Below, one piece after another: positions 41,262-41,414 of a stretch of DNA of 41,414 nucleotides. How positions within the stretch are numbered: position 1 is the first letter of the stretch; every line of letters begins with the position of its first letter. The notes beneath the pieces are model-generated. The model saw only the letters and a list, made by a program, of their open reading frames with translations. It ran no database searches and had not been told where the DNA came from. The translations under genes were made by a program, and so were the position numbers. Source of the stretch: Saprospiraceae bacterium (GTDB taxonomy: Bacteria > Bacteroidota > Bacteroidia > Chitinophagales > Saprospiraceae); NCBI GenBank assembly GCA_019187225.1, contig JABAQQ010000003.1, positions 1 to 41,414 on the forward strand. The letters run 5' to 3'.

Positions 41262-41414
41262 ATGAAATCAATCCTTCCCGTCGCTTCCCGTCGCTTCCCG
41301 TCGCTTCCCGTCGCTTCCCGTCGCTTCCCGTCGCTTCCCGTCGCTTCCCGTCGCTTCCCGTCGCTTCCCGTCGCTTCCCGTCGCTTCCCGTCGCTTCCCG
41401 TCGCTTCCCGTCGC
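41262..41414 (+). CDS. partial frame entering a 10-bp tandem repeat at the window edge
   Basis: An ATG at 41262, behind a promoter-like box, opens a frame starting MKSILPVASRRFPS, which then cycles through the same ten codons because the 10-bp unit is read in all three frames. It never meets a stop. MKSILP could be the start of a signal peptide; the rest may be repeat or assembly artefact. Function unknown. Confidence 0.3.
   Translation, partial: MKSILPVASRRFPSLPVASRRFPSLPVASRRFPSLPVASRRFPSLPVASRR
41274..41414. repeat. 10-bp tandem repeat (CTTCCCGTCG), about 14 copies, running off the edge
   Basis: 141 bases of perfect copies with no variation between units, ending at the window boundary. 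The absence of any divergence, together with the position at the end, is compatible with an assembly artefact as well as with a real hypervariable tract. Confidence 0.9.

Overview
The window looks like a chromosomal contig of a free-living member of the Bacteroidota, most likely near the Saprospiria/Chitinophagia. Pointers are a secreted protein with a C-terminal type IX secretion (T9SS type B) sorting domain, a UpxY/NusG-type antiterminator at the head of an exopolysaccharide operon, a LytS/LytTR two-component pair, a bacillithiol enzyme (BshC), few Shine-Dalgarno sequences, and several TAnnTTTG-type promoter boxes. I see no rRNA, tRNA, CRISPR array or complete insertion sequence.

Layout. 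(1) 156-17983, minus strand: one exopolysaccharide/capsule operon, in transcription order UpxY antiterminator, Gfo/Idh sugar-nucleotide oxidoreductase, YwqE/CpsB-type phosphatase, Wza-like export lipoprotein, Wzc-like tyrosine autokinase, Wzx-like flippase, GT2, GDP-fucose-synthase-like reductase, DegT aminotransferase, CgeB-like glycosyltransferase, Wzy/O-antigen-ligase-like protein, GT4, polysaccharide deacetylase and an asparagine-synthase-like protein. No initiating sugar-phosphate transferase is visible. (2) 18451-22794, plus strand: a CBM9-like protein, 6-phosphogluconate dehydrogenase, gluconokinase and FolD. (3) 23306-25303: a T9SS-sorted surface protein. (4) 25439-28323, minus strand: an accessory pocket. 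It holds a strikingly AT-rich pair (an effector-associated-domain/Nudix fusion and a YdcF/DUF218-like protein) followed by a DUF433/DUF5615 toxin-antitoxin pair bracketed by about 50-bp direct repeats. (5) 28446-30255: LytTR regulator and LytS-type kinase. (6) 30478-32612: a cytochrome-like/intradiol-dioxygenase fusion and a membrane coiled-coil protein, converging on a strong terminator. (7) 33031-41014: core genes (PolB-like exonuclease, rpe, LptF/G permease, PAP2 phosphatase, miaA, PlsC-like acyltransferase, bshC). (8) The right end holds a remnant of a second T9SS-sorted gene and a 10-bp tandem repeat running off the edge.

The most interesting system is the Nudix/YdcF-like pair at 25439-27512. 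It reads as a horizontally acquired two-gene cassette with the N-terminal adaptor type known from bacterial conflict systems, joined to a NUDT22-like nucleotide-sugar hydrolase fold. A second pattern is that many intergenic gaps carry their own short word (7-8 bp, repeated), and the word often occurs in both orientations within the gap. The most extreme case lies between rpe and lptF.
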